Shown here one piece after another: positions 52,588 to 63,360 of a DNA stretch of 64,000 bases. The notes under the pieces are model-generated. The model worked only from the letters and a program-made list of their open reading frames with translations, had not been told where the DNA came from and ran no database searches. Numbering within the stretch: the first letter of the stretch is position 1; every line of letters begins with the position of its first letter. Source of the DNA: Oscillospiraceae bacterium (GTDB lineage Bacteria; Bacillota; Clostridia; Oscillospirales; Acutalibacteraceae); NCBI GenBank assembly GCA_031261445.1, contig JAISJQ010000048.1, positions 1-64,000 of the forward strand. Direction: 5' to 3'. A program made the translations under genes and the position numbers.

Positions 52588-52883
52588 GCACTACATTTGC
52601 ACAGGACATCATCCTGCGTCCCATCATTTCCGAAGCCTCCATGGACGGCCTAGCGTTCAAGAAATACACCTTCGCCGTGAAAAAGACCGCCAACAAGATT
52701 GAAATCGCCAAAGCGGTGGCCGAACTGTTCAACGTGGAAGTGATCAAGGTCAACACCCTCCACGTGCGCGGCAAACTGCGCCGCTATGGCAAGTTCCAAG
52801 GCTACAAAGCCGACTGGAAAAAAGCAATCGTGACCCTCTCGCCGGATTCAGACAGCATTGAGTTCTTTGAGGGCATGGTGTAA
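52584..52883 (+). CDS. rplW: 50S ribosomal protein L23
   Basis: 99 residues. Tunnel-exit protein that docks trigger factor and SRP. ILRPIISEASMDGL and VNTLHVRGKLRRYG are typical. The start overlaps the rplD stop (ATGA). Confidence 0.96.
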   Translation: MSTTFAQDIILRPIISEASMDGLAFKKYTFAVKKTANKIEIAKAVAELFNVEVIKVNTLHVRGKLRRYGKFQGYKADWKKAIVTLSPDSDSIEFFEGMV

Positions 52884-52900
52884 GGAAGGAGTGATTTTCA

Positions 52901-53734
52901 ATGGCAATTCGTTTTTATAAGCCGACGACCGCTGCCCGCCGTGGCATGTCCGTCACCGACTACAGCGGCCTGAGTAAAGTCGCTCCCGAAAAGAGCCTGC
53001 TGGAGACGCTGAAAAAACATAGCGGCCGCAACAGCTACGGGCGCATCACCGTCCGCCATCGCGGCGGCGGCAACCGCCGCAAGTACCGCATCATCGACTT
53101 CAAGCGCAACAAACCCGGCGTTCCCGCCGCGGTGACCACGCTGGAATACGACCCCAACCGCTCGGCCTTCATCTCGCTCCTGCAATATGAAGACGGCGAA
53201 AAACGCTATATCCTCGCGCCTGTCGGTCTCAAAGTCGGCGACACTGTCGTCAGCGGCCCAGAGGCGGACATCAAGCCTGGCAACGCACTGCCTCTAGCCA
53301 ACATCCCCACGGGTACACTCATCCACAATGTGGAACTCTACCCCGGACGCGGCGGTCAGTTTGCACGCGGCGCTGGTGTGAGTGCGCAGCTCATGGCCAA
53401 AGAGGGCGGTTACGCGCTCATCCGTCTGCCCAGCGGCGAACTGCGTCGTGTGCCCATCAATTGCTACGCCACCATCGGCGTTGTGGGCAACGCAGACCAC
53501 GAGAATGTGAAGCTCGGTAAAGCCGGCCGCAAGCGCAATATGGGCTGGCGTCCCACCGTCCGCGGCTCGGTCATGAACCCGAACGACCACCCCCACGGCG
53601 GCGGCGAGGGCAAGAGCCCCATCGGTCGCTCTGGCCCGGTCACCCCTTGGGGCAAACCCGCCCTCGGCTACAAAACACGCGCCAAAAAGAAAGCGTCGGA
53701 TAAATTCATCGTTCGCCGCCGCAACTCGAAGTAA
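52901..53734 (+). CDS. rplB: 50S ribosomal protein L2
   Basis: 277 residues. RNA-binding core [17 protein letters not shown] and the C-terminal [19 protein letters not shown] loop, with the conserved His next to the peptidyl-transferase centre. Confidence 0.97.
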   Translation: MAIRFYKPTTAARRGMSVTDYSGLSKVAPEKSLLETLKKHSGRNSYGRITVRHRGGGNRRKYRIIDFKRNKPGVPAAVTTLEYDPNRSAFISLLQYEDGEKRYILAPVGLKVGDTVVSGPEADIKPGNALPLANIPTGTLIHNVELYPGRGGQFARGAGVSAQLMAKEGGYALIRLPSGELRRVPINCYATIGVVGNADHENVKLGKAGRKRNMGWRPTVRGSVMNPNDHPHGGGEGKSPIGRSGPVTPWGKPALGYKTRAKKKASDKFIVRRRNSK

Positions 53735-53754
53735 CAGGAAAGGAGCACACCCCC

Positions 53755-54033
53755 ATGAGTCGAAGCCTCAAAAAAGGACCATTTGTACAGCCCAAGCTGC
53801 TCACGCGCGTCCAAGCATTGAACGACAGCGGACAAAAACAGGTGCTCAAAACCTGGAGTCGCGCGTCCACCATCTTCCCGGATTTTGTGGGACACACCTT
53901 CGCTGTGCATGACGGGCGTAAGCACGTGCCGGTCTACGTCACCGAAGACATGGTCGGTCACAAGCTGGGCGAGTTCGCCCCCACGCGCACCTTCCGCGGC
54001 CACGCGGGCGGCAAGACGACCAAGGGTCGCTAA
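53755..54033 (+). CDS. rpsS: 30S ribosomal protein S19
   Basis: 92 residues. [10 protein letters not shown] start, [20 protein letters not shown] core and [14 protein letters not shown] end. AAAGGAG precedes the ATG. Confidence 0.97.
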   Translation: MSRSLKKGPFVQPKLLTRVQALNDSGQKQVLKTWSRASTIFPDFVGHTFAVHDGRKHVPVYVTEDMVGHKLGEFAPTRTFRGHAGGKTTKGR

Positions 54034-54049
54034 GAAAGGAGTACGAAAC

Positions 54050-54394
54050 ATGGCAACCGCAAAAGCCAGCGCGACGTACATCCGTATGAGCCCGCGCAAA
54101 GTGCAGATCGTTTTAGATCTCATCCGCAAACAACCCACCGAAAAGGCACTGGCCATCCTCAAGTTCACGCCCAACATCGCGGCAGAACCCGTCCTGAAAG
54201 TGCTCAAGTCCGCCATCGCCAACGCGGAGAACAACTTCAACCTAGACCCCGAGGATCTCTACGTGAGTTTCGCCTCCGTCGGTCAGGGCCCCACACTCAA
54301 GCGCATTATGGCACGGGCACGCGGCCGTTCGGATCGCATCCTGAAGCCCAGCTGCCACATCTATCTCGCCGTCGCTGATGGCGAAGACGACTAA
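54050..54394 (+). CDS. rplV: 50S ribosomal protein L22
   Basis: 114 residues. ATG 54050 with GAAAGGAG upstream. [17 protein letters not shown] start and the tunnel hairpin [18 protein letters not shown], the site where macrolide-resistance changes occur in other bacteria. Confidence 0.96.
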   Translation: MATAKASATYIRMSPRKVQIVLDLIRKQPTEKALAILKFTPNIAAEPVLKVLKSAIANAENNFNLDPEDLYVSFASVGQGPTLKRIMARARGRSDRILKPSCHIYLAVADGEDD

Positions 54395-54408
54395 GAGAGG
54401 AGGAACCT

Positions 54409-55197
54409 ATGGGTCAGAAAATTAATCCTACCGGCTTTCGCATCGGCGTCATCCAAAACTGGGAATCCCGCTGGTATGCCAACACGAAAGACTTTGGCGA
54501 CCTCCTTGTGGAGGACTACAAGTTGCGTGAGTACCTGCTCAAGCTCCTGAAGCCCGCAGGCGTGCCCAAGATTGAAATCGAGCGCACACCCCAGCGCGTC
54601 AACATCACCATCCACTGCGCCAAGCCCGGTCTGGTCATTGGCCGTCAAGGCGCGGACATCGAAAAGCTCAAGGCCATCTGCGCCAAGCGTCTGGGCGGCA
54701 AAGCGGTCAACCTGAATATTGTGGAGATTCGTCAGCCGGATCTGAACGCAACACTGGTTGCTGAATCCATTGCCGGTGCGCTGGAGCGCCGTGTGTCCTT
54801 CCGTCGTTGCCTGAAACAAGCCATTGGGCGCACGATGAAATTGGGCGCAAAAGGCATCAAAACGCAGGTCGGCGGTCGTTTGGGCGGCGCAGAAATTGCC
54901 CGTAGCGAACACTACCACGAGGGCACAATCCCCCTGCAGACCCTGCGCGCAGACATCGACTACGGCTTTGCCGAAGCGCATACCACCTACGGCGTCATCG
55001 GCGTAAAAGTGTGGATCTATCACGGTGAAGTGCTCAACGCCAAAAACGCGCTTGCACCCCGTACCTATGATGAGCCCCGCCGCCGTGACCGTGGCGATCG
55101 CCGCGACCGTCGTCCTCGTGACGGCCAAAACCGTGGCGGCAACGACCGTGGCGGATTCCGTGGCGGAGACCGTCGCCCGCAAGGAGGTGCCCGATAA
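54409..55197 (+). CDS. rpsC: 30S ribosomal protein S3 with an Arg/Gly/Asp-rich tail
   Basis: 262 residues. KH domain [15 protein letters not shown] (about 83-97) and the C-terminal mRNA-helicase part are normal. The last ~45 residues form a repetitive [16 protein letters not shown] and [13 protein letters not shown] tail, likely disordered; such tails occur in several Clostridia. One-base overlap with rplP. Confidence 0.96.
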   Translation: MGQKINPTGFRIGVIQNWESRWYANTKDFGDLLVEDYKLREYLLKLLKPAGVPKIEIERTPQRVNITIHCAKPGLVIGRQGADIEKLKAICAKRLGGKAVNLNIVEIRQPDLNATLVAESIAGALERRVSFRRCLKQAIGRTMKLGAKGIKTQVGGRLGGAEIARSEHYHEGTIPLQTLRADIDYGFAEAHTTYGVIGVKVWIYHGEVLNAKNALAPRTYDEPRRRDRGDRRDRRPRDGQNRGGNDRGGFRGGDRRPQGGAR

Positions 55198-55634
55198 TGT
55201 TGATGCCCAAACGCGTAAAACACCGCAAGCAAATGCGCGGACGCATGAAAGGCAAAGCTCTGCGCGGTAACACCGTCAACTACGGCGATTATGGCCTTGT
55301 GGCACTTGAACCGGCGTGGATCTCTGCCAACCAAATCGAGGCCGCCCGTATCGCCATGACGCGCTACATCAAGCGCGGTGGTCAGGTGTGGATCAAAATC
55401 TTCCCCGATAAGCCCATCACCGAAAAGCCCGCCGAAACCCGAATGGGTTCTGGTAAAGGTTCGCCGGAATACTGGGTGGCCGTGGTCAAGCCCGGCCGTG
55501 TGATGTTTGAACTGGGTGGCGTGGACAAAGAACTGGCAGCCGAGGCCATGCGCCTTGCCGCCATGAAGTTGCCCATCAAGTGCAAATTCGTCACCAAAGA
55601 AGAGCAACTGGCTCAGAAGGAGGCGGCGCAATGA
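55197..55634 (+). CDS. rplP: 50S ribosomal protein L16
   Basis: 145 residues. [19 protein letters not shown] start; [13 protein letters not shown] motif as [20 protein letters not shown]. Organises the A-site finger region. Four-base overlap with rpmC. Confidence 0.97.
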   Translation: MLMPKRVKHRKQMRGRMKGKALRGNTVNYGDYGLVALEPAWISANQIEAARIAMTRYIKRGGQVWIKIFPDKPITEKPAETRMGSGKGSPEYWVAVVKPGRVMFELGGVDKELAAEAMRLAAMKLPIKCKFVTKEEQLAQKEAAQ

Positions 55635-55831
55635 AAGCAGAAGAATTGCGGAAGCTCTCCGATGCCGACTTGAGCACACAGCTCGCGGCACTCAAAGACG
55701 AGCTCTTTAAGCTACGCTTCCAAGCGGCCATCAATCAGCTCGATAACCCCAATCGCATCTCCGCGGTCAAGAAAGACATTGCCCGCGTCATGACCGTGCA
55801 GCGCGACAAAGCCCTGCATGGTGAAAGCTAA
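55631..55831 (+). CDS. rpmC: 50S ribosomal protein L29
   Basis: 66 residues. [20 protein letters not shown] and [19 protein letters not shown], the usual two-helix hairpin at the tunnel exit. ATG 55631 overlaps the rplP stop. Confidence 0.95.
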   Translation: MKAEELRKLSDADLSTQLAALKDELFKLRFQAAINQLDNPNRISAVKKDIARVMTVQRDKALHGES

Positions 55832-55848
55832 AGAAGGAGGGTCGGACA

Positions 55849-56115
55849 TTGGCTACCACAACAGAACGTAATTTGCGTAAAACCCGCGTGGGCACCGTCG
55901 TGAGCGACAAAATGGACAAAACCATCGTCGTCGCCGTCGCGGATCGCGTCCGCCATCCAAAATACGGCAAGATCATCAACCGCACCATCCGCTTCAAAGC
56001 GCACGACGAAGAGAACACGGCCGGCATTGGTGATCGCGTTGAGATCATGGAAACCCGCCCGCTCTCTAAAGACAAGCGCTGGCGTCTGGTGACCATCGTC
56101 GAAAAAGCGAAGTAA
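55849..56115 (+). CDS. rpsQ: 30S ribosomal protein S17
   Basis: 88 residues, OB fold. TTG start with AAGGAGG upstream. [19 protein letters not shown], then [11 protein letters not shown] and the [15 protein letters not shown] end. Confidence 0.96.
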   Translation: MATTTERNLRKTRVGTVVSDKMDKTIVVAVADRVRHPKYGKIINRTIRFKAHDEENTAGIGDRVEIMETRPLSKDKRWRLVTIVEKAK

Positions 56116-56130
56116 GGAGGTCGGCACACT

Positions 56131-56499
56131 ATGGTTCAGCAACAAACACTGCTCAAGGTTGCCGACAACACCGGCGCTAAAGAGATCATGTGTATCCGCG
56201 TACTGGGCGGCACGCGTCGCCGCTATGCCAACGTGGGCGACGTGATTGTGGCATCGGTCAAGAAGGCAACGCCCGGCGGCACCGTCAAAAAAGGCGAAGT
56301 GGTCAAGGCCGTTGTGGTGCGCACCGCGTTTGGCGTGCGCCGCGATGACGGCACCTACATCCGCTTTGACGAGAACGCAGCCGTGCTCATCAAAGACGAC
56401 AAAAACCCGCGTGGCACTCGTATCTTCGGACCGGTCGCCCGCGAACTGCGCGAGAAAGAATACCTCAAAATTCTCTCCCTCGCGCCGGAAGTACTGTAA
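56131..56499 (+). CDS. rplN: 50S ribosomal protein L14
   Basis: 122 residues. [20 protein letters not shown] start and the [20 protein letters not shown] end are standard. Binds RsfS and S6-side intersubunit bridges in the mature ribosome. Confidence 0.97.
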   Translation: MVQQQTLLKVADNTGAKEIMCIRVLGGTRRRYANVGDVIVASVKKATPGGTVKKGEVVKAVVVRTAFGVRRDDGTYIRFDENAAVLIKDDKNPRGTRIFGPVARELREKEYLKILSLAPEVL

Positions 56500-56511
56500 G
56501 GAGGAACCGGC

Positions 56512-56832
56512 ATGAGTAAATTGCACGTCAAGACCGGCGATACCGTACAGGTGATCAACGGCAAATATCGCGGCAAGCGCGGCAAGGTCATGGACGCCAG
56601 CCCCAGCGAAGGCAAAGTGATCGTTGAGGGCATCAACATCGTGACCAAGCACGTGAAACCACGCAAACAGGGCGAACAAGGCGGCATCCTAAAGGCCGAA
56701 GGGGCGCTCTACGCCTGCAAAGTGCAGCTGGTCTGCCCCAAGTGCGGCAAAGCCGTGCGCACGGGACACACCATCGGATCTAAGGGCAAAAAAGTCCGTG
56801 TCTGCAAAAAATGCGGCGCGGAAATCGCATAA
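56512..56832 (+). CDS. rplX: 50S ribosomal protein L24 with zinc-ribbon tail
   Basis: 106 residues. KOW motif [15 protein letters not shown] at the start. The C-terminal part carries CPKCG and CKKCG, a four-cysteine zinc ribbon found in some bacterial L24 proteins. Confidence 0.96.
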   Translation: MSKLHVKTGDTVQVINGKYRGKRGKVMDASPSEGKVIVEGINIVTKHVKPRKQGEQGGILKAEGALYACKVQLVCPKCGKAVRTGHTIGSKGKKVRVCKKCGAEIA

Positions 56833-56843
56833 GGAGGTGCGCA

Positions 56844-57386
56844 ATGGCAAGACTGAAACAAGTGTATGACGAAACCATCGCGCCCGCACTGATGAAGAAA
56901 TTCTCGTATTCCAGCGTGATGGAAATCCCGCGCATCGAGAAAATCATCATCAACGTTGGTTGCGGTGAAGCCCGAGACAACGCCAAAGTGCTCGACGCGG
57001 TCATTGCGGATCTGACCCAGATCACCGGACAAAAGCCCGTTGTCTGCAAGGCCAAAAAGTCCGTGGCAAACTTCAAGCTCCGCGAAGGCATGAGCATCGG
57101 CGCGAAAGTCACCCTGCGCGGTGCGCGTATGTACGAATTCCTTGACCGTTTTTTCTCGCTGGCACTGCCACGCGTGCGCGACTTCCGCGGCATCAATCCC
57201 AACAGCTTTGACGGTCGCGGCAACTACTCCATGGGTGTCAAGGAACAACTCATCTTCCCGGAAATCGACTATGACAAAATCGACAAAATCCGGGGTATGG
57301 ACATCTGCTTCGTCACCACCGCGAACACCGACGAAGAGGCCCGCGAACTGCTCACCCTCTTCGGTGCGCCGTTCAGCCAACAGTAA
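56844..57386 (+). CDS. rplE: 50S ribosomal protein L5
   Basis: 180 residues. ATG 56844 with AAGGAGG upstream. [33 protein letters not shown] and [14 protein letters not shown] motifs. Binds 5S rRNA. Confidence 0.97.
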   Translation: MARLKQVYDETIAPALMKKFSYSSVMEIPRIEKIIINVGCGEARDNAKVLDAVIADLTQITGQKPVVCKAKKSVANFKLREGMSIGAKVTLRGARMYEFLDRFFSLALPRVRDFRGINPNSFDGRGNYSMGVKEQLIFPEIDYDKIDKIRGMDICFVTTANTDEEARELLTLFGAPFSQQ

Positions 57387-57396
57387 GGAGGACAAA

Positions 57397-57582
57397 ATGG
57401 CAAAGACTTCCATGAAGATCAAACAGCAGCGTCCTGCCAAGTATTCCTCCCGTGAATACAATCGCTGCAAAATTTGCGGACGCCCGCACGCGTATCTGCG
57501 CAAATATGGTGTATGCCGTATCTGCTTCCGCGAGTTGGCGCACGCCGGGCAAATCCCCGGTGTCCGCAAGGCAAGCTGGTAA
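57397..57582 (+). CDS. rpsN: 30S ribosomal protein S14, zinc type
   Basis: 61 residues. The short zinc-binding form: [20 protein letters not shown] supplies four cysteines. AAGGAGG before ATG 57397. Confidence 0.96.
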   Translation: MAKTSMKIKQQRPAKYSSREYNRCKICGRPHAYLRKYGVCRICFRELAHAGQIPGVRKASW

Positions 57583-57597
57583 AGGAGGGGAAACACA

Positions 57598-57996
57598 ATG
57601 CAAGTGACCGACGCAATCGGCGATATGCTCACGCGTATTCGCAACGCGAATTCCGCCAAGCACGACATCGTGAAGATCCCCGCCTCCAATATCAAAAAGC
57701 AGATCGCTCAGATTCTGCAAAATGAAGGCTACATCAAGCACTTTCGTGTGGAAGACGACGGCAAACAGGGTGTCATCACCATCACACTCAAGTACGGCGA
57801 AAACAAAACCCGCACCATCACGGGTTTGCGCCGCATCAGTAAGCCGGGTCTGCGGATTTACACAGACGTTGAAAACATGCCTAAGGTTCTGCGCGGGTTG
57901 GGGATTGCAATCCTTTCCACCAGCAACGGCCTTTTGACCGACAAGGACGCCCGCAAACAGAACATCGGCGGCGAAGTCCTTGCCTACGTGTGGTAA
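57598..57996 (+). CDS. rpsH: 30S ribosomal protein S8
   Basis: 132 residues. [20 protein letters not shown] start and [20 protein letters not shown] end are canonical. In E. coli S8 represses the spc operon. Confidence 0.97.
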   Translation: MQVTDAIGDMLTRIRNANSAKHDIVKIPASNIKKQIAQILQNEGYIKHFRVEDDGKQGVITITLKYGENKTRTITGLRRISKPGLRIYTDVENMPKVLRGLGIAILSTSNGLLTDKDARKQNIGGEVLAYVW

Positions 57997-58007
57997 GGAG
58001 GGGAAAC

Positions 58008-58550
58008 ATGTCACGAATCGGAAGAAAACCCATCGACATCCCCGCCGGTGTCACCGTCAAAATCGACGGCCAAAGCGTGGTCGTCAAGGGTAAAGGCGGA
58101 GAACTCAGCCGCACGTTCCACAAGAACATCGGCATCGCCCAAGAGGGGACGCAACTGATCGTCACCCGCCCGGACGACTCCAAGCTCAACCGCTCGCTCC
58201 ACGGTCTCTCGCGCTCCCTGTTGGCCAACATGGTCATTGGCGTGAGCGAAGGCTTCAAGAAAGAGATCGAGGTCAATGGCGTTGGCTACCGTGCCGCCAA
58301 GCAGGGCAAGCAACTCGTGCTGACCGTCGGCTACAGCCACCAAGTCTTCGTGGATGAGATTCCGGGCATCAGCATCGAAGTGCCCGGTCCCAACAAAATC
58401 ATCATTTCCGGCGCGGATAAGCAACAGGTCGGCCAGTTCGCCGCCCAAGTCCGCGAGAAGCGTCCACCCGAGCCTTATAAAGGTAAGGGCATCAAATATG
58501 CCGACGAGCGCATCCGCCGTAAGGAAGGCAAAGCCGGCAAAGGCAAATAA
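58008..58550 (+). CDS. rplF: 50S ribosomal protein L6
   Basis: 180 residues. [15 protein letters not shown] start (58008 chosen over 57990) and [16 protein letters not shown] end. Near the GTPase-factor site of the 50S subunit. Confidence 0.97.
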   Translation: MSRIGRKPIDIPAGVTVKIDGQSVVVKGKGGELSRTFHKNIGIAQEGTQLIVTRPDDSKLNRSLHGLSRSLLANMVIGVSEGFKKEIEVNGVGYRAAKQGKQLVLTVGYSHQVFVDEIPGISIEVPGPNKIIISGADKQQVGQFAAQVREKRPPEPYKGKGIKYADERIRRKEGKAGKGK

Positions 58551-58565
58551 TAAAGGAGTGAAACC

Positions 58566-58922
58566 ATGGTAATCCGGCAGGATAAAAACAAGGCGCGCCA
58601 TAAGCGCCACCTGAGGGTCAGAGCCAAGGTCAAGGGCACAGCCGGTGTCCCGCGCCTGAACGTGTTTCGCTCTCTCAAAAACATCTACGCGCAATTGATT
58701 GACGACGTGGCCGGTGTCACGCTGGTCTCCGCCTCTACGGTGGAGAAAGGTGTGGAAGGCGGCGGCAACAAAGCCGCGGCGCGTGAAGTGGGAAAACGCA
58801 TTGCCGAGCGCGCAAAGGCAGCGGGCGTCAGCAAAATTGTATTCGATCGCGGCGGTTACGTCTATCACGGGCGCGTCGCAGAACTTGCCGAGGGTGCCCG
58901 CGAGGGCGGCTTGGACTTCTAG
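58566..58922 (+). CDS. rplR: 50S ribosomal protein L18
   Basis: 118 residues. [20 protein letters not shown] and [20 protein letters not shown]; binds 5S rRNA. Confidence 0.97.
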   Translation: MVIRQDKNKARHKRHLRVRAKVKGTAGVPRLNVFRSLKNIYAQLIDDVAGVTLVSASTVEKGVEGGGNKAAAREVGKRIAERAKAAGVSKIVFDRGGYVYHGRVAELAEGAREGGLDF

Positions 58923-58941
58923 AGAAAGAGAGGAAAACGCA

Positions 58942-59451
58942 ATGGCAAGAGAACAACGTTTCGAACAGCCGCAGAGTGAATTCGTCGAGCGCGTCGTGGC
59001 CATCAACCGCGTCAGCAAGACGGTCAAGGGCGGCCGCATCTTCAAGTTTTCCGCTCTGGTCGTGGTGGGAGACGGCAAGGGTACAGTGGGCTTCGGTCTG
59101 GGGAAATCTGGCGAAGTGCCCGACTCCATCCGCAAGGGCATCGAAGACGCCAAAAAGAACCTGACCAAAATCTCCCTCAAAGGAACAACCATTCCGCACG
59201 AGGTGCTGGGCAAATTCGGCGCGGGACTGGTCGTCCTTAAACCCGCCGCACCCGGTACTGGCGTGATTGCCGGCGGCGCAGTGCGTGCCGTGGTGGAGGC
59301 TGTGGGCATCAAAGATATCCGTTCTAAGAGCCTGCGATCCAACAACGCTTGTAACGTCGTGCGCGCAACCATGCAGGGACTCCTGCAACTGCGCGGTGCG
59401 GAGGAAGTCGCGGAAATCCGTGGCAAATCCGCCGCAGAAATTTTGGGCTAG
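58942..59451 (+). CDS. rpsE: 30S ribosomal protein S5
   Basis: 169 residues. ATG 58942. [20 protein letters not shown], then [19 protein letters not shown]. Fidelity-related protein at the mRNA entry. Confidence 0.97.
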   Translation: MAREQRFEQPQSEFVERVVAINRVSKTVKGGRIFKFSALVVVGDGKGTVGFGLGKSGEVPDSIRKGIEDAKKNLTKISLKGTTIPHEVLGKFGAGLVVLKPAAPGTGVIAGGAVRAVVEAVGIKDIRSKSLRSNNACNVVRATMQGLLQLRGAEEVAEIRGKSAAEILG

Positions 59452-59464
59452 GGGGGCGTCTGAT

Positions 59465-59650
59465 ATGGCTAAAACAATCACACTGACGCTCGTCAAGAGC
59501 ACCATTGGCAGCACAAAAAAACAGCTGGCCACCGCAGAAGCACTGGGTCTGCGCAAACTCGGCGATGTGACAACGCAGCCGGATAACGCACCGACCAGAG
59601 GAAAAATCCGCGTGCTGGCGCACCTGTTGCAAGTAGAGGAGGAGATCTAA
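59465..59650 (+). CDS. rpmD: 50S ribosomal protein L30
   Basis: 61 residues. ITLTLVKSTIGSTKKQLATA is diagnostic. The ribosome site is the weaker GGGGGCG. Confidence 0.96.
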   Translation: MAKTITLTLVKSTIGSTKKQLATAEALGLRKLGDVTTQPDNAPTRGKIRVLAHLLQVEEEI

Positions 59651-59653
59651 ACC

Positions 59654-60097
59654 ATGAAACTCCACGAACTCTCTCCCGCCCCCGGTTCGACCAAAGAGCG
59701 CAAGCGCATTGGCCGCGGCACTTCTTCCGGGCAGGGCAAAACCGCTGGTAAAGGCCACAAAGGCCAAAAGGCGCGTGCCGGTCGCGGAATGCGCATCGGG
59801 TTTGAAGGCGGCCAAATGCCCCTGCAACGTCGAGTGCCTAAGCGCGGCTTTAACAACATTTTCCGCACGGAATACGCTGAAATCAACATCAAAGACTTGG
59901 AACTGGCGTATGAAGACGGCGCAACCGTCACGGTGGAAGACCTGCTGGCGCGGCGCATTGTGCGCAAAAAACTCGACGGCATCAAGGTACTGGGCGTGGG
60001 TGAACTGACCAAAAAGCTCACCGTGCAGGCCAACAAATTCTCGGCGTCTGCCAAAGAGAAAATTGAAGCGGTAGGCGGGAAAGCAGAGGTGATTTGA
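59654..60097 (+). CDS. rplO: 50S ribosomal protein L15
   Basis: 147 residues. Gly/Arg/Lys-rich N-terminus [20 protein letters not shown] and the hydrophobic C-terminal core. Stop 1 bp before the secY start. Confidence 0.97.
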   Translation: MKLHELSPAPGSTKERKRIGRGTSSGQGKTAGKGHKGQKARAGRGMRIGFEGGQMPLQRRVPKRGFNNIFRTEYAEINIKDLELAYEDGATVTVEDLLARRIVRKKLDGIKVLGVGELTKKLTVQANKFSASAKEKIEAVGGKAEVI

Positions 60098-60098
60098 C

Positions 60099-61496
60099 GT
60101 GCTGCAAACCATCATTAACGCGTTCAAAATCGCGGATCTGCGCAAGAAGCTCCTCTTCACAGGGCTGATCCTCTTGATTTTCCGCATTGGCTCGGCCATC
60201 CCCGTGCCGTTTCTGGATAGCGACACCTTCGGTGTGCTCGCCAACACAGGCCTGCTGGGCGCGGATCAACAAAACACCTTCCTGGGTTACCTCTCCATGA
60301 TGACGGGCGATGCCTTCAACTACGGCACGATCTTTGCCATGGGCATCACCCCCTATATCAACTCCTCCATCATCATGCAACTGCTCACCGTGGCGATTCC
60401 CGCCCTTGAGCGTCTGCAAAAAGAGGGCGAAGAAGGCCGCAAGAAGATCGCGTCCATCACGCGCTATGTGACCGTGGGTCTGGGTCTGTTGCAGTCCACC
60501 GCTTACTACTTCTACGTGCGCAGCAAGGGTTACCTTGCCGTCCCCGTTGGAGAACTCGCGGGTACTGGCACGACTGGTTTCCCCGGCGGCTGGGGTGTCT
60601 TCCAAGCGTTCATCATCATCCTCTGCTTCACCGCCGGCACGGCACTGATCATGTGGTTGGGCGAGCAGATCAACGACAAGGGCGTGGGCAACGGCATTTC
60701 GCTCATTCTCTTCGCGGGCATTGTGGCGCGTCTGCCGCAGATGATCACGCAACTCTTCAGCACAGAAAACGGCTACCTGCAATACGGCGGACCTTACTGG
60801 TTTCTCTCACCGCTGGCCGCCATTCTCTACCTGCTGATGATCGCCTATATCGTCTTCATGGACAGCGGCGAGCGGCGCATCCCCGTGCAGTACGCCAAAC
60901 GCGTCGTTGGGCGCAAGATGTACGGAGGCCAAAGCACCCATATCCCCATCAAGGTCAATATGGGCGGCGTCATGCCCATCATCTTCGCCAGTTCCATCCT
61001 CTCTCTGCCGCCGACCATCCAAATGTTCGTGCAGAGTAGGATTGAGAACAACAACTTCTGGAAGGGATTTTTCGAAATCTTCAGCCAGACGCACTGGGTG
61101 TATGGCATTTTCTACTTCGTGTTGATCATTGGGTTCGCGTATTTCTACGCCTCCATCCAATACAACCCCATCGAGATGAGCAACAACATCCGCAAGCAGT
61201 CCGGCACAATCCCCGGCATCCGCCCCGGCGACCCGACTGCGCAATATATTCGCCGCATCCTCAGCAAGCTGACCCTACTGGGTGCACTGATGATCAGCGT
61301 GGTGGCCATCTTCCCCGTGCTGTTCTCCCAGTTGACGACCCTCTTCCTCACCAAAGTGTTTGATTTTGCGGGCGGCGGCTTCAACATCTCGCTGGGCGGC
61401 ACGTCCATCATCATTCTCGTGGGCGTCGCGCTCGAAACCGTCAAACAGCTCGAAAGCCAGATGATGATGCGCCACTACAGAGGCTTCCTCGATTAG
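60099..61496 (+). CDS. secY: Preprotein translocase subunit SecY
   Basis: 465 residues, ten transmembrane helices; pore of the Sec translocon. GTG 60099 with AGAGGTG upstream. ITPYINSSIIMQLL (plug/helix 2), QINDKGVGNGIS and PIKVNMGGVMPIIFASS motifs are conserved. The next gene is map; the adenylate kinase gene often found here is absent. Confidence 0.96.
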   Translation: MLQTIINAFKIADLRKKLLFTGLILLIFRIGSAIPVPFLDSDTFGVLANTGLLGADQQNTFLGYLSMMTGDAFNYGTIFAMGITPYINSSIIMQLLTVAIPALERLQKEGEEGRKKIASITRYVTVGLGLLQSTAYYFYVRSKGYLAVPVGELAGTGTTGFPGGWGVFQAFIIILCFTAGTALIMWLGEQINDKGVGNGISLILFAGIVARLPQMITQLFSTENGYLQYGGPYWFLSPLAAILYLLMIAYIVFMDSGERRIPVQYAKRVVGRKMYGGQSTHIPIKVNMGGVMPIIFASSILSLPPTIQMFVQSRIENNNFWKGFFEIFSQTHWVYGIFYFVLIIGFAYFYASIQYNPIEMSNNIRKQSGTIPGIRPGDPTAQYIRRILSKLTLLGALMISVVAIFPVLFSQLTTLFLTKVFDFAGGGFNISLGGTSIIILVGVALETVKQLESQMMMRHYRGFLD

Positions 61497-61522
61497 CCTC
61501 TCCTCAACCCCGGAGGTTCTGC

Positions 61523-62275
61523 ATGATCGTACTCAAGACCACGAAAGAGCTTGACCTGATGAAAAAGGCCTGTGCGCTTTCCGCTCGAGTACTCAGGTTG
61601 GCAGGGGAGATGGTAGAACCCGGCGTCACCACCGGCGCGATCGACAAGCGCGTGCGCGAGTGGTTCGCCAAAGCGGGTGCAACACCAGTCTTTCTCCACT
61701 ACAACGGTTTCCCCGCCGCCGCGTGCATTTCCATAAACAACGAAGTCATCCACGGTATCCCCTCACCCAAGCGCGTGATTCAACCCGGCGACCTGGTCAG
61801 CATTGATCTAGGCGCGAAGCTGAACGGATACATCGGCGACAACGCCGCCACTTTTGCGGCGGGGGACATCTCCCCCGAGGCAAAGCGGCTGAGCGACACA
61901 ACGCGAGAGGCGCTCTATGTGGGCATCCGGGCGGCGTGTACAGGCGGCAGAGTCGGCGACATCGGCGCGGCGGTGCAGAGCTACTGTGAGGCGCGCGGCT
62001 ACAGCCTCGTCCGTGATTACACGGGTCACGGCGTCGGTCGCGAACTGCACGAAGACCCCAGCGTCCCCAACTTTGGCACACCCGGTCGGGGTGCACGTCT
62101 GCTTCCGGGCATGACGATTGCCATCGAGCCCATGGTCAATCAGGGCAAGAAGGAAATCCGAACGCTTGAAGACAACTGGACCGTGCGCACACGGGACGGA
62201 TCGCTCTCCGCACACTTTGAACACACCATTGCCATCACGGCAAACGGTCCGGTCATTCTGACGGTGGAGGACTGA
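61523..62275 (+). CDS. map: Methionine aminopeptidase, type I
   Basis: 250 residues. Removes initiator Met after deformylation. Metal ligands lie in SIDLGAKLNGYIGDNA (two Asp), GHGVGRELHEDP (His), TIAIEPM (Glu) and the C-terminal SAHFEHT (Glu). CGGAGG before ATG 61523. Its partner def is at 26375. Confidence 0.96.
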   Translation: MIVLKTTKELDLMKKACALSARVLRLAGEMVEPGVTTGAIDKRVREWFAKAGATPVFLHYNGFPAAACISINNEVIHGIPSPKRVIQPGDLVSIDLGAKLNGYIGDNAATFAAGDISPEAKRLSDTTREALYVGIRAACTGGRVGDIGAAVQSYCEARGYSLVRDYTGHGVGRELHEDPSVPNFGTPGRGARLLPGMTIAIEPMVNQGKKEIRTLEDNWTVRTRDGSLSAHFEHTIAITANGPVILTVED

Positions 62276-62277
62276 GT

Positions 62278-62568
62278 ATGTCCGACAAGTGCACAGTGGC
62301 CACCGAACAAAACGCACTTGTGCGTGGCCAAGTTGTCCTGTCAACGGCGGGACGCGACAAAAACCGCCTGCTGGTTGTGGTACAATCAGCCACTGACCAT
62401 GTACTCGTTGCCGACGGAAAAGAGCGCAAGCTCGCAGTACCCAAGCGCAAGAATCCCAAGCACCTCACCGCCACAGGCGTCACCCTGCCGGAAGAGCTAC
62501 TGAGATTCAACAATCCATTGCGCAAGGCACTCAACCGTTTGGCGAGTAAAATACGGGCCACCGAGTGA
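62278..62568 (+). CDS. KOW-domain RNA-binding protein (L14e-like)
   Basis: 96 residues. VRGQVVLSTAGRDKNRLLVVV and VLVADGKERKLAVPKRKNPK fit the small KOW/L14e-like proteins found between map and infA in many Clostridia. Starts 2 bp after the map stop, so translation is coupled. Probable role in ribosome assembly or translation; not proven. Confidence 0.88.
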   Translation: MSDKCTVATEQNALVRGQVVLSTAGRDKNRLLVVVQSATDHVLVADGKERKLAVPKRKNPKHLTATGVTLPEELLRFNNPLRKALNRLASKIRATE

Positions 62569-62610
62569 TCGGCCGCCCAAACCACGCAAGCGACCATAAG
62601 GAGGCGCGGC

Positions 62611-62829
62611 ATGTCCAAAGCGGATATGATCGAAATCGAAGGCACCGTGCTGGAAGCCCTGCCCAACGCCACTTTCCAAGTGGAACTGGCCAACGGGCAC
62701 CAAATTCTGGCGCACATCTCCGGCAAATTGCGCATGAACTACATCCGCATTCTGCCCGGCGACAAGGTCACGGTGGAGCTCTCTCCCTATGACCTGAGCC
62801 GCGGACGCATTACGTGGCGCTCCAAATAA
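62611..62829 (+). CDS. infA: Translation initiation factor IF-1
   Basis: 72 residues, OB fold. [20 protein letters not shown] and [20 protein letters not shown] are diagnostic. AAGGAGG before ATG 62611. Confidence 0.97.
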   Translation: MSKADMIEIEGTVLEALPNATFQVELANGHQILAHISGKLRMNYIRILPGDKVTVELSPYDLSRGRITWRSK

Positions 62830-62848
62830 ATCTTAGGAGGATTCGCAA

Positions 62849-62962
62849 ATGAAAGTCAGGCCTTCTGTCAAAAAAATCTGCGAAAAATGCAAGATCATCA
62901 AGCGCAAGGGGAAAGTCATGGTCATCTGCGAAAACCCCAAGCACAAACAACGTCAAGGTTAA
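62849..62962 (+). CDS. rpmJ: 50S ribosomal protein L36
   Basis: 37 residues. [20 protein letters not shown] start; zinc ligands CEKC and C-x4-H (CENPKH). AGGAGG 8 bp before ATG 62849. Confidence 0.97.
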   Translation: MKVRPSVKKICEKCKIIKRKGKVMVICENPKHKQRQG

Positions 62963-62979
62963 GAGAGGTGTATTGACAA

Positions 62980-63348
62980 ATGGCACGTATCTCTGGTGTA
63001 GATTTGCCCCGTGACAAGCGCGTTGAAATCGGCTTGACGTACATCTTCGGCGTAGGCCTGAAGACAAGCCGCGACATTCTGACGGGCACGGGCATCAATC
63101 CCGACACGCGCGTGAAAGATCTCAGCGAAGATGAGGTCAGCAAGCTGCGCGAGTACATCGACAAAGAGCTCAATGTGGAAGGCGATCTGCGGCGCGAAAC
63201 CGCGTTCGAGATCAAGCGCCTCATTGAAATCGGCAGTTATCGTGGTCTGCGGCATCGCAAGGGTCTCCCCGTGCGTGGCCAGCGTTCCAAGACCAACGCC
63301 CGCACGCGCAAAGGTCCCAAAAAGACCATTGCGAATAAAAAGAAGTAA
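62980..63348 (+). CDS. rpsM: 30S ribosomal protein S13
   Basis: 122 residues. [20 protein letters not shown] start; [20 protein letters not shown] basic C-terminal region. AGAGAGG upstream of ATG 62980. Confidence 0.97.
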   Translation: MARISGVDLPRDKRVEIGLTYIFGVGLKTSRDILTGTGINPDTRVKDLSEDEVSKLREYIDKELNVEGDLRRETAFEIKRLIEIGSYRGLRHRKGLPVRGQRSKTNARTRKGPKKTIANKKK

Positions 63349-63360
63349 AGGAGGCGCGTT

